This document shows, one piece after another, positions 39,859-48,932 of a stretch of DNA of 64,000 nucleotides. The position numbers and the translations under genes are program-made. The stretch covers positions 46,261 to 110,260 of the forward strand of contig JAJRTN010000042.1 in assembly GCA_024278275.1 (NCBI GenBank). Direction: 5' to 3'. The stretch comes from Candidatus Hydrogenedentota bacterium (GTDB lineage Bacteria > Hydrogenedentota > Hydrogenedentia > Hydrogenedentales > JAJRTN01). Position 1 is the stretch's first letter. Each line of letters opens with the position of its first letter. Under the pieces are notes generated by a model. That model saw only the letters and a program-made list of their open reading frames with translations, did no database searches and was not told where the DNA came from.

Positions 39859-39962
39859 CGTCATTGCGAGGGAGCCTCCGGCGACCGTGGCAATCTCGTT
39901 TATGGGAGGGTGCCACGATTACACCAGATTGCCACGGTCGCTGGGGCTCCCTCGCAATGACG
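39859..39962. repeat. Family B inverted repeat (CGTCATTGCGAGGGAGCC...)
   Basis: CGTCATTGCGAGGGAGCCTCCGGCGACCGTGGCAATCT and inverted AGATTGCCACGGTCGCTGGGGCTCCCTCGCAATGACG. Confidence 0.85.
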
Positions 39963-40091
39963 ATCTTTTGGCTCAGCCGGGTTGGGTTGAGAGTACCCAC
40001 ATGGCTGCGGTCGCTCAGACCTTCCCCCCTGGAAAGCCGCGAACACTGACTTACGGCCCCTTGCAGGAAGGTCGCGATGGGCATGGCCACA

Positions 40092-41615
40092 CTAGCCCAT
40101 GCGCCGCTTCACGCGCCGCCGGGCCTTTCTGACGGTCGCCGGAAAAGCGTCGGAAAGAACGGTATCCGCGTCCATCATATCCAGCAGCTCGCGGAGGAGC
40201 CTGGCGCCGTGGCTCTTCGGATAGGCCTCCACCAGTTTCAGGGCGGTGCCGGCTGTTTCCCGGATCTCGGGGTACACCTCGATAACCCGGTCGGCCAGGG
40301 GAAGCGCCTGGGCGGGGTCTTCCATGTCATCCACGACGGCAAACCAATCTTTATAGGCGCGCACGTCGTGCATGAGGTAGATCAGGCGGCTTATGGTGTG
40401 GTTGAACTGGTGGGTGAGGGTCTTGTCGGCGCGCCTGGGGAACAAGCCATGCCGCACGTCGGGCCGGGGCTGGGCGTCATGATCATCGCGCCAGGCGTCA
40501 CGGTCTTTTTTCTTGCGGAAATCGGGCACGTCGTAAGCCCGTCCGTTTTCCAGGGAAGAGCGCCGGGCCAGGATACCGGGGAGGGTCACGTCGGCCGCGC
40601 CATGGATATCAAAGGGCGCGGGGTCGCCGAAAAGGATCTGCCGCGCGAAGTAGTAGAGCACGAAGAAGTCGCCGCCGCCGTGGCCCATGCCTTCGACCAG
40701 GGGGGTGAATTCGCCCCAATCGGCCTTTACCCGGTGCATGGGACACGAGCCGCCGCCGCCCAGGCGCAGGCTGAGGCCGCCGTCCACGACCGCCGCGCCC
40801 TTGTTCCCCCAATAACGGAAGAGGTGGGTGTCGTTCGTGGTGCCCCCCATGAGGTTTTTCACCAGCGCGCCATTGTCCATGGTGATGAGGGACGGTGTCA
40901 CCGTGCCCAGCCCATCGGTCTTGAAAGCGGGAAACCCCGCGAGCCGTCCCGTGCTGGGCAGGGAAACCACCCGCACGGGCCGGGTGCCGGTGATGTGCAT
41001 GATGGGGCCCAGGGAGTGGGTGCAGTAGTAGTGGAAGCTGAGCCAGCTTCGCCACGAATGAAGCGCGTCACCCGGCTCGACGGGCATGCCGTCGATGTAG
41101 GTATAGGCCAGCGAACGGATTTCGTGGACGTACTCCCCCTCGGCGTAGATGAGATCACCGAAGAGTCCCTCTCGCCAGCGCCGGGCGAGGTAGACGTGGG
41201 GCGCGGTGAAGGGATAGTTCTCGGCGAGGTTGTACACGAGTCCGCTTTTTTTCACGGCCTCCACCAGCCGCACGCCCTCGGCCATGGTGTGAAACGCCGT
41301 CACCTCGGAGAGCACGTGCTTTCCCGCCTCAAGACATTGGATGGCGTCGTCGGCGTGGTTCGGACAGAAGGTGGCGAGCAGCACCGCGTCGAAGTCCCGT
41401 GCGAGGAACTCTTCCGCATTATCCGTCACAAAGGCACCGGGGTTGACCTTCTGAAAGTTGTCCCGCATGTGCTGGTTAAAGTCGCATCCCGCCACCACGT
41501 CGAGGTGGAGCTTCGCGCAGGCATCGTAGAAATTCATTCCGCGCCCCAGCCCCCACACGCCCAGGCGAATGCGTTTATCCGTGTCGAAAACCCGTTTCGT
41601 CCTGCTTCGTGCCAT
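40092..41615 (-). CDS. Gfo/Idh/MocA family oxidoreductase
   Basis: RIRLGVWGLGRGMNFYDACAKL; DAVLLATFCPNHADDAIQCLEAGKHVLSEVTAFHTMAEG. Confidence 0.9.
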   Translation of the reverse strand: MARSRTKRVFDTDKRIRLGVWGLGRGMNFYDACAKLHLDVVAGCDFNQHMRDNFQKVNPGAFVTDNAEEFLARDFDAVLLATFCPNHADDAIQCLEAGKHVLSEVTAFHTMAEGVRLVEAVKKSGLVYNLAENYPFTAPHVYLARRWREGLFGDLIYAEGEYVHEIRSLAYTYIDGMPVEPGDALHSWRSWLSFHYYCTHSLGPIMHITGTRPVRVVSLPSTGRLAGFPAFKTDGLGTVTPSLITMDNGALVKNLMGGTTNDTHLFRYWGNKGAAVVDGGLSLRLGGGGSCPMHRVKADWGEFTPLVEGMGHGGGDFFVLYYFARQILFGDPAPFDIHGAADVTLPGILARRSSLENGRAYDVPDFRKKKDRDAWRDDHDAQPRPDVRHGLFPRRADKTLTHQFNHTISRLIYLMHDVRAYKDWFAVVDDMEDPAQALPLADRVIEVYPEIRETAGTALKLVEAYPKSHGARLLRELLDMMDADTVLSDAFPATVRKARRRVKRRMG

Positions 41616-43896
41616 GATTTGTCCTTCCCCTCTGTTCTTTCACGCAATAAATGCGATCCACGAAGACGGCATCCTTTCGGGTCAGGGCCTCACAGGGCGC
41701 CACCCAGAAGTACCTGTCCAGGGTCAGTTTCCGCAAACCCAAGTCAATCGTGGTATAGCCTTCCCCCGTCAATTCACCGGGGAAGACCGTCCGATCCACC
41801 ACGTTTCGCTTTTCCGCCCTGTCCCACAGGCCAAGCCGGAAGGCGGGGTGTTCCTTCTCCCATCCTTCACAACGCACCACGACCCGGCACCGCGCCTTGC
41901 CCAGCTCGACCATGTCGTCCGTCACGGGAAGCTGCACGGCCCATTGGGTGTGTCCTCCGCGTATTCGCGCGGCCATGCCGTCCGAGGCCTTTTCATCTTT
42001 GACCAGCGTAACCCAATCCCCCAGGTTATGGAGTGCAAAGTGATTGTCCTGGATATCGACGTAGGTATCGGGGGCGGCATCACGGAGTTCCGCGGGAGGC
42101 GGTCCCTGCGCACGAAAACGGCCCAGCAAAGTCGGCACGTACTTGGAGAAAGGCTGGCCTTCCCGGTACCAGCCCTCCCCCGTGGCCTTGACCCGTTCCA
42201 CGAAGGCCTCGGCAAATGCGGCCGGATCCTCCGGTCCGAGAAAGGGCTCACCCGCCCGTTTCGCCTCGCCTTTGAGTTCGCGGTAGCGATTGAGCCACAC
42301 ATGGTCCAGGGGAAGACGGGCCCGTCGCACGCGCTTCAGCAACGGCGGTTCATCCGCCACGGCCGCCTCGGCTTCATCGAAAAGGCGCGTCGCCCGGTTC
42401 ACGGTTTTGATATGAAACCAATCTCCCGTATCCTGCTCGAAGCAACGGAGTTTCGCACCGCTCGCCTCCATGGCATCCGCCAGGATCGTAATATATTGTA
42501 GAAGCGGCCGGGCGGCCTTGCCGTAATAACCTTCCATGAAGGTCTTCATGAGCGCATTCTCGTCCCGCGACGGATCCCACATGAGGTGGGCAAGGAGCCA
42601 CGCCCGCATCTCCGGGAAATCGCTGCACCACGATCCCGCGTCGCCCTGCTCGAAGAGACCAATGGCCTTGTGTTCGGCGAAAAAGCGCAGGTTTGGCGCC
42701 AGCACCCGGTAATTGGGATGGGGCAGGATGAGATTTTGAAAATTGGTCACGTAGTTCCAGATATAGATCTTGCCGGCAATGGCGCTCCATGCTTCGATAT
42801 CACGCTTGAAATCCGCATTACGTTTTCCCGTGGCCAGGGGTTGGGAAAAATCGCACTCGATGGAACACAGGCGGATCACCACGTTCTTTCGGGGGCGCAC
42901 GTGCTTCGGCGCCTCACGGGTGTATTGATAGGCCAGGGTGGACACCAGCACGTGGGGAAACTCCCGCTCAATGTCCGCGGCCACGGCGTTCACGAAGTAA
43001 AGCAAGGGCCCCGATGGCGAACCTTCCTTTTTTTCCAGGGCGCGGCACTTCGCGCACCGGCACCGATTGTGCCAGTCATTCTGGCTGATGGAAATCATGC
43101 CCGCATCGGGGTCGTTTCGAATCCATTCGAGGGCCTTCTCCGTCAGCGCTTTCCGCGCTTCATCGTTCGTGAGACAAAGCTGGCTGCGTTCCTTCACGCG
43201 CTTGCCGTCGATTTCGCTGTACCACTCCGGGTGGGCATCGAAGTACGTGTCCGCCGGAAGCAACTGCTCAAAGGTGTGGCACCAGCCGAGAATCCGGTAG
43301 TGCCCGCCATATTCCGGGGTTATCTGCATGGAGTGACCGTTCAGTTTCTGCCGTGCGGCGAAAACTCCGTCGGTCGTGCCCTTGTAGTAGGCCTCCCGGC
43401 AGATGATGGTCGGCGCGTAGACCAAGTCAAGGGCCGGCACTTCGACCGTGGGTCGCCGGGGAATGAACTGAGCGTCGGCCGTCCACCAGCGGCATCCCAC
43501 CGTATCCTCCAGGAAGGTATACACGGCGTAGAGCGTGCCGCGCGGACGATCCCCGGCCAGGTAGAGCGTGTCCCCTTTCGTCTTGACGACCGTGGCGTCA
43601 CGTCCCATGGCATCCACATTCAAACCGGGGAAGACCGCCGCCAACTCCGGCCCCACGCCCAGCATGATGCGCTTGGCCTGATGGTCCATGTCGCCGTGGC
43701 CCACGATGGGCAGCGTGGCCCCCGTCACTTCCGCCAGAAAGTGCTGTAACTCCGCGGCGGCCGTCTGCTCCGGCGGAATAGGCTCGGGCGGCAACACGAT
43801 GACGTAGTCGGAACGTCCCTCGTGGATCAGGTTGAAGGTCCACCCGAAGTGCATCGGAACCACACTCATGAACAAGAGAAGCAACACGATACGCAT
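41575..43896 (-). CDS. secreted DUF4838-type protein (alpha-glucuronidase-like N-terminal domain)
   Basis: Signal peptide; PPEQTAAAELQHFLAEVTGATLPIVG; SQNDWHNRCRCAKCRALEKKEGSPSGPLLYFVNAVA; LCSIECDFSQPL. Confidence 0.85.
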   Translation of the reverse strand: MRIVLLLLFMSVVPMHFGWTFNLIHEGRSDYVIVLPPEPIPPEQTAAAELQHFLAEVTGATLPIVGHGDMDHQAKRIMLGVGPELAAVFPGLNVDAMGRDATVVKTKGDTLYLAGDRPRGTLYAVYTFLEDTVGCRWWTADAQFIPRRPTVEVPALDLVYAPTIICREAYYKGTTDGVFAARQKLNGHSMQITPEYGGHYRILGWCHTFEQLLPADTYFDAHPEWYSEIDGKRVKERSQLCLTNDEARKALTEKALEWIRNDPDAGMISISQNDWHNRCRCAKCRALEKKEGSPSGPLLYFVNAVAADIEREFPHVLVSTLAYQYTREAPKHVRPRKNVVIRLCSIECDFSQPLATGKRNADFKRDIEAWSAIAGKIYIWNYVTNFQNLILPHPNYRVLAPNLRFFAEHKAIGLFEQGDAGSWCSDFPEMRAWLLAHLMWDPSRDENALMKTFMEGYYGKAARPLLQYITILADAMEASGAKLRCFEQDTGDWFHIKTVNRATRLFDEAEAAVADEPPLLKRVRRARLPLDHVWLNRYRELKGEAKRAGEPFLGPEDPAAFAEAFVERVKATGEGWYREGQPFSKYVPTLLGRFRAQGPPPAELRDAAPDTYVDIQDNHFALHNLGDWVTLVKDEKASDGMAARIRGGHTQWAVQLPVTDDMVELGKARCRVVVRCEGWEKEHPAFRLGLWDRAEKRNVVDRTVFPGELTGEGYTTIDLGLRKLTLDRYFWVAPCEALTRKDAVFVDRIYCVKEQRGRTNHGTKQDETGFRHG

Positions 43897-44090
43897 GACA
43901 TCTTTCCTCGGTGGATTTGTACGTTGCCGGATTATACCTGTTTGAGGGGGTGAGCAACACTGGCGCGCTCATCCCCATCTTCCCCCCTGTATTTTCCCTG
44001 CGGCGTTCCCTATCGTCGCCCGGCCGGGTACGGGAAAGCTTCCGGTCAACGTTCGAAATAACGTAACCGTTTACGAGGAGGAATACCTAT

Positions 44091-44340
44091 TTTCAGGGGT
44101 GTCGCCTCGTTACCGCAAGAACACCAACACGATCTTATGTGGCACAGCCGCCCTCGGCTGTGGAACCCGCAGGGTTCCAGCTTCGTTTCCGCGGGTATCG
44201 GCCCTCTCCAAGCAACAAACCCTTGATTCGCGTAATCGTTCGAGCCCAATTGGGGCCTATCGGCCCCACAGCCGAGGGCGGCTGTGCCACATAGGAAATA
44301 GTGCATCGAAACACACTTTACAGGGGGCCGTGAATGGTTT
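44091..44340. repeat. Family A palindromic repeat, copy 4 (core 44135-44293, core inverted relative to copy 1)
   Basis: Left/right flanks in the same orientation as copy 1; core reads GGAACCCGCAGGGTTCC first, the reverse of copy 1. Confidence 0.85.
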
Positions 44341-44342
44341 CA

Positions 44343-44412
44343 ATCTGCGTTTACCTGCGCCATCTGCGGATGTACCAGGAGGTATCCGCAGATGACGCCG
44401 ATGCACGCAGAT
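44343..44412. repeat. Family D inverted repeat (ATCTGCG...ATCTGCGGAT)
   Basis: ATCTGCGTTTACCTGCGCCATCTGCGGAT and inverted ATCCGCAGATGACGCCGATGCACGCAGAT; half copy at 7928-7957. Confidence 0.8.
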
Positions 44413-44463
44413 AGAGTTGTGCGCGACATAAACCCTGGAGAACCTTTCACGGCCCTCCCGGGC

Positions 44464-44573
44464 CGTCATTGTGAGGAGTGTAGCCTGGAACGAGCAAAGC
44501 GACACGGCAATCCGAGTATCCGTAGAGACCGTGATTGCTCCAGGTTGCTTCGTCGTCCCTCCTCGCAATGATG
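44464..44573. repeat. Family B inverted repeat, second copy
   Basis: CGTCATTGTGAGGAG ... CTCCTCGCAATGATGG arms. Confidence 0.75.
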
Positions 44574-44647
44574 GTGTATGAAAGGTGTAAACGGTTACAA
44601 AATAACAAGGGATAATGAGCGGCGGCCGGCTTCCTGCGACGGCCGTG

Positions 44648-45202
44648 TCAGGGGAGCGAAGAGGCGTCGAGGGCTTCCTGAACAGCGTCCCGCAGCCAAC
44701 GTTCAAAGCCGCCCACGCCGACGTGTACGGCACGAACCGTACCATCCATCCCGATAACGACGGTATGGGGGATTCCCTGGACCCCGTAGAGATCCGCCAG
44801 GTCCCCGAAGGCATCCACACCGATGGGAAGCTCAACGCCGGTTTCCCTCAGAAACGCGCGGATGTGGTCCGGGGGATCCATAATGCTGATCCCGTAGGCC
44901 ACCACCGGCCTGCCGGAAAATGCCCGAACCACGCGAGCCACCAAGGGAAGTCCCTTTCGGCATGGTGGGCAATTGGTGCTCCAGAAATCGAGCACCACAA
45001 CCTCCTTGCCACGGTGCTGGAACGGCTCGATGAATCCGCCCTTCAATCGTTCCACCCTGAAATCTGGCGCCTTATGACCCACCAGGGGATGGGTACCCTG
45101 AAGCAAAGCTGTTTGACTCAAGACGCCGTAGGCCAGGGCCAACGCCGCCACCCCGATTAGAAAACGGTATTCACGCCAGCGTCTACGATGTTTGAGAACC
45201 AT
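44648..45202 (-). CDS. TlpA/ResA-like thioredoxin-fold protein
   Basis: N-terminal TM; VVVLDFWSTNCPPCRKGLPLVARV; GVQGIPHTVVIGMDGTVRAVHVG. Confidence 0.9.
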   Translation of the reverse strand: MVLKHRRRWREYRFLIGVAALALAYGVLSQTALLQGTHPLVGHKAPDFRVERLKGGFIEPFQHRGKEVVVLDFWSTNCPPCRKGLPLVARVVRAFSGRPVVAYGISIMDPPDHIRAFLRETGVELPIGVDAFGDLADLYGVQGIPHTVVIGMDGTVRAVHVGVGGFERWLRDAVQEALDASSLP

Positions 45203-45628
45203 GATTAGCCTTTCAAAGCGACAGCTTTCTTTTCGTGGAGGCGTTTCCGACCTGCGCTGCCCGGTTCTTCTTGAACACCGCCACACCCCATTCGATTTCC
45301 CTGCCGCTCTTATTATGGCGACGCGACCAGGCACCGGGCCACCCCATGATGATCCGGACCTCGCCCGAACATTTCGCCAACTTTGTCATGAGCATGTGCA
45401 GGTGAGGCCAGGGGCTTAGCGAAGCGGGGTGGACGACAGCGTGCAGATACACATCGGGCGCCGAACGGAACAAGCCCTTGAGATGGCCCAGGATACACAT
45501 GCGCAACAGGAGGATGGTGAAATACCCGGGGCTGACAACAGGTGTTATTTCACTTTCCTGGAACGGACGTGTTGGGCTATTATCAAAGCGCCATGAAACA
45601 TTTGGGATTGGCCGTAATGGGCCATCGC

Positions 45629-45709
45629 CGTGTTGTGGGCGACGCCCACAACACGTTACGCTGTTAAAAACCGGTCGTGGTGGGCCAAAGCCCACCCAAC
45701 GGGTGGGAG
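45629..45709 (+). promoter_or_regulatory. three consecutive stem-loops in the leader of the 45717 gene, the last covering the SD
   Basis: CGTGTTGTGGGC-gac-GCCCACAACACG; GGTGGGC-caaa-GCCCACC; overlapping CCCACCC-aac-GGGTGGG, SD GGGAG at 45705-45709. Confidence 0.55.
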
Positions 45710-45716
45710 TTTCAAA

Positions 45717-46976
45717 ATGCGAATAGGTTGGTTGGGTGGGATCGTGGCATCGTTGCTGACCTTGGCCGCAACGGCGGAGAGGAATGACGTGAAGGATGAC
45801 GCCCGTTTCAAGCAGGACCGTTTTGCCCTTATTGTCTACAACGACATGCCCGCGGAGGGTACCATCGAAGAACGTTACCGGGAGATCGCGGACGCGAACT
45901 TCACGGTGGTGCTGGTGAGTGGCGACGAGGCGACCATGCGGAAAAAGATGGACGTCTGTCAGAAGCTCGGTATGGCGGCCATTACCTTGCAACTGGACGA
46001 GACACCCGCCAATTACATGGAGCATCCGGCATGCTGGGGCTATGGCGTGCGCGATGAACCAGGCGTGAAGGATTTCCCGGACCTGGCGCCCATCATCGAC
46101 GAGATCCACGCCAAGCGACCCGGTCGATTGGGATTGATCAACCTCTTTCCCAGCTATGCCGCGCCATGGGCGCAACTGGGCGCGGAAACCTACGAGGAGT
46201 ACGTGCGCCTGTTCATGGAGCAGGTGGACGTGGACGTGCTCAGCATGGATCACTACCCCCGCTTCCGCCCCGGCGAGCCGGATACGCGCGACGCCTATTG
46301 CGCGGACCTCGACGTGATGCGGCGTCATTCCCTGAAAAAGGGCATCCCCTTCTGGAATTGCTTCAACGTCATGCCCTATGGTCCACACACGGACCCGACG
46401 GAAGCCCAGATGCGGTGGCAAATGCACGCCTCCGTGGCCTATGGCGCCCGGGGGCTGATTTACTTCTGCTACGTCACCCCCAACGGGCGCGGGCCGGGGG
46501 GCATCTTCGAGTTTCCCAAGGGCGGCGCGGTCATCACCGCGGAAGGCCTGCGCACCCGCCACTACGAGCAGGGCAAGCGGCTGAACCGGGCGCTCAAGAA
46601 CCTCGGCCCCACCTTGATGAAGCTGACGAGCACGAAGGTCATCCGTATCACGCCGGACGACGAGCCGAAGGAAAAACTGGCGGGCACCCCCCTGGTGGAC
46701 CTGTTGCGGGAAGGCTACGACCCTCGATACGATGTCCTCGTGGGCGTCTTCAAGCACGAAGACGACCGCCGCGCCGTGTTCCTCATGAACTACCACTTCG
46801 CCTACACCCAATGGCCCACGGTGGTCTTCGACGTGCCGGCGGGGGAGGTGGTGGAGGTGAGCCAGGAAACGGGCGGGGAAGTGCCCCTGCTCGATGACAG
46901 CCCGGAACTGGACGGCATGCAACTCAGCCTCGACGCGGGCCAAGGGCGGCTTTTCCTGCTGCCCGCGAAGGAGTAA
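45717..46976 (+). CDS. secreted glycoside-hydrolase-like (TIM-barrel) protein of unknown specificity
   Basis: Signal MRIGWLGGIVASLLTLAATAE; barrel-like YGVRDEPG, DVLSMDHYPRF, YGARGLIYFCYVTP; SD GGGAG 7 nt upstream. Confidence 0.75.
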   Translation: MRIGWLGGIVASLLTLAATAERNDVKDDARFKQDRFALIVYNDMPAEGTIEERYREIADANFTVVLVSGDEATMRKKMDVCQKLGMAAITLQLDETPANYMEHPACWGYGVRDEPGVKDFPDLAPIIDEIHAKRPGRLGLINLFPSYAAPWAQLGAETYEEYVRLFMEQVDVDVLSMDHYPRFRPGEPDTRDAYCADLDVMRRHSLKKGIPFWNCFNVMPYGPHTDPTEAQMRWQMHASVAYGARGLIYFCYVTPNGRGPGGIFEFPKGGAVITAEGLRTRHYEQGKRLNRALKNLGPTLMKLTSTKVIRITPDDEPKEKLAGTPLVDLLREGYDPRYDVLVGVFKHEDDRRAVFLMNYHFAYTQWPTVVFDVPAGEVVEVSQETGGEVPLLDDSPELDGMQLSLDAGQGRLFLLPAKE

Positions 46977-46982
46977 ACCATT

Positions 46983-47858
46983 TTGCCCAAGCATATTCTT
47001 GCCCTGTACTCACTTGCCCTGTGTCTATTGCTGTGCGGTTCCGGCCTGGCCGAAGAAACGCTCCCCGTGGAGAACCCGCCTCCGGAAAAGACCATCGCCG
47101 CAGGGGTAAAGGTGGCGTGGACACCGACGGACTACGCGGGCGTGGAAACCTTCTCCCTTCGCCTCCTGGAGCCCTATCCCATCGCCCTGTCCGCCGTGCG
47201 GCTGGATTTGAAGGCAAAGCTTCGTTTCTTCGTGACACCCCAAAACGGTGATGCGCCCAAGGATACCAACAGCGAGACGGCGGCAACCTTCATGAAGCGC
47301 CACGGTTGCCAGGTCGTGATCAACGGCTCGCCTTACGGACCCGTGGTCTCCACGGAAGGCGAAGCGCAGGACGTGCTCGGCATCTCCGCCTCTAACGGTG
47401 ACCTTTATTCCAGGGAGAAAGTCGATTACGACGCCGTGTTCATCGGTCCCGACAACGTGGTGCGTTTTGCGAAACGACCCCCCAGGGGAATGGTGGTCCA
47501 CAACGCCCTGAGCGGCTTCCACATGCTGTTACGCGACGGCAAGAATGTCGGCACCGGCGGCGCACGCCATCCCCGGTCCGCCATCGGCCTGTCGAAAGAC
47601 GGGCGCTACCTCTACCTCGCCGTGCGCGACGGCCGCCAGCCGGGTTACAGCATCGGCGCGACCACCGCGGAAATGGCGGACTGGATGGCACGCCTCGGCG
47701 CGGATACGGCCCTCAACCTCGACGGCGGCGGCTCTTCGGTCCTGCTTATCGCCGGGAAAGACGGCGACCCCCTCGTGCTCAACCGCCCCTGCAACCTCGG
47801 CATCCCCGGCATCCAGCGGCCCAACGCCAACCACCTGGGCGTCTTCGCCGGGAAGTGA
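46983..47858 (+). CDS. phosphodiester glycosidase family (NAGPA-like) protein
   Basis: TTG start 6 nt after the upstream stop; VVINGSPY; RSAIGLSKDGRYLYLAVRDGRQ; LGADTALNLDGGGSSVLLI. Confidence 0.9.
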   Translation: MPKHILALYSLALCLLLCGSGLAEETLPVENPPPEKTIAAGVKVAWTPTDYAGVETFSLRLLEPYPIALSAVRLDLKAKLRFFVTPQNGDAPKDTNSETAATFMKRHGCQVVINGSPYGPVVSTEGEAQDVLGISASNGDLYSREKVDYDAVFIGPDNVVRFAKRPPRGMVVHNALSGFHMLLRDGKNVGTGGARHPRSAIGLSKDGRYLYLAVRDGRQPGYSIGATTAEMADWMARLGADTALNLDGGGSSVLLIAGKDGDPLVLNRPCNLGIPGIQRPNANHLGVFAGK

Positions 47859-47881
47859 AAACGCGGGGGCCACCCGGGGTT

Positions 47882-48208
47882 TCAGTCCTCCCGTATGGGG
47901 CCGCGCAGCCGTTTGATTCCCCCCCGTTGCCGTTTGGCTTCAAGGCGCCTGATTTTTGCACGGCGGGAGACTCGGGTGGCAATTCTGGGTCGTTTTCGTT
48001 GGTTTTCAGCCTCAAGGCGATGACGTAAGGTTTCAAGCGCAATCGCCTTATTGCGCCATTGGGACCGCTCTTTTTGTGCGATAATAACGGTATTTGTCGG
48101 TATATGTCGAAGCCGGACCGCCGAATCCGTAGTGTTCTTCTTCTGGCCCCCGGGACCTGAACTTCGGAAGAAGGTGTATTCAAGGTCCTCCTCGCGTATT
48201 TCAATCAT
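47882..48208 (-). CDS. class-I release-factor-like GGQ protein (ArfB/peptidyl-tRNA hydrolase-like)
   Basis: FFRSSGPGGQKKNTTDSAVRLRHIPT; basic C-terminus. Confidence 0.88.
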   Translation of the reverse strand: MIEIREEDLEYTFFRSSGPGGQKKNTTDSAVRLRHIPTNTVIIAQKERSQWRNKAIALETLRHRLEAENQRKRPRIATRVSRRAKIRRLEAKRQRGGIKRLRGPIRED

Positions 48209-48330
48209 GGTTTGTCACCTCCTTCCAACTCCGGACTAAAGTATTCCGAAGTTTCCGCCGATAATAACGATTGCGACGGATCGAAAACCATAATCCCCAC
48301 GAATTGAGTACACGCACGAAGGACGGAACC

Positions 48331-48879
48331 ATGGTGAACCAAGTCAATCCCGCCAGTGAAGGCCCCCAAGTGGAACGTCTTCTGAACAAGCCTCGCATTA
48401 TTCCCCGCGACATACGGACGGGTCCACGCTCCGACGTGGTGGAACTCGGGCAGGGCCGTCCGCTGAACAGCGCGGAAATCCAGAACATCGTGGTGGAGCG
48501 GGCGCTCGCGAAGCTGGGGGACGTGGTGCGTCAAGCCCGGGAGGAATTGGGCATCCCCACCGACGCCATGCTGGACACCAGCCCGGAAGCCACGGCGAAT
48601 CGCATCGCCGATTTCGCCTTGGGTTTCTTCAGCAAGTACGCCGAGAACAATGGTCTACAGGACGACGAGGCGGGGCGTGCGCAATATGCCGACTTCATCG
48701 GCAAGGCCATCAGTCAGGGCATCGAGGAAGCCCGTGGCATCCTGGGTGCCCTCCAGGCGCTGAATCCCGACGTGGCCGACGGTATCGACCAGACCGCCCA
48801 GCTCATTCAGACACGCCTCGATGACTTTGTGGCCAACGGCTTGTCCAGGCAAGACAACCCGCCCACGCCCGGTTTGTGA
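48331..48879 (+). CDS. DUF5610-like domain protein
   Basis: SPEATANRIADFALGFFSKYAENNGLQDDEAGRAQYADFIGKAISQGIEEARGILGAL. Confidence 0.65.
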   Translation: MVNQVNPASEGPQVERLLNKPRIIPRDIRTGPRSDVVELGQGRPLNSAEIQNIVVERALAKLGDVVRQAREELGIPTDAMLDTSPEATANRIADFALGFFSKYAENNGLQDDEAGRAQYADFIGKAISQGIEEARGILGALQALNPDVADGIDQTAQLIQTRLDDFVANGLSRQDNPPTPGL

Positions 48880-48932
48880 TACGATAGAAGCGATTGGCTG
48901 AAGCCGGCCACCATTACTATCCGAGGGCAAGG

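Noticed and set aside
44200-44290. tRNA-like GTTCGAGCCC segment
   Set aside because: Isolated T-arm-like string inside repeat family A; no acceptor, D or anticodon arms fit a cloverleaf.
45213-46994. 593-aa minus ORF spanning the GH-like gene
   Set aside because: Most of it is antisense to the well-supported 45717-46976 gene; only the distal ~100 residues (45213-45520) may be meaningful and are treated separately.
47882-48208. ArfB-like GGQ protein as an unusual rescue system
   Set aside because: A stand-alone GGQ release-factor-like gene is common in bacteria; nothing unusual in context.
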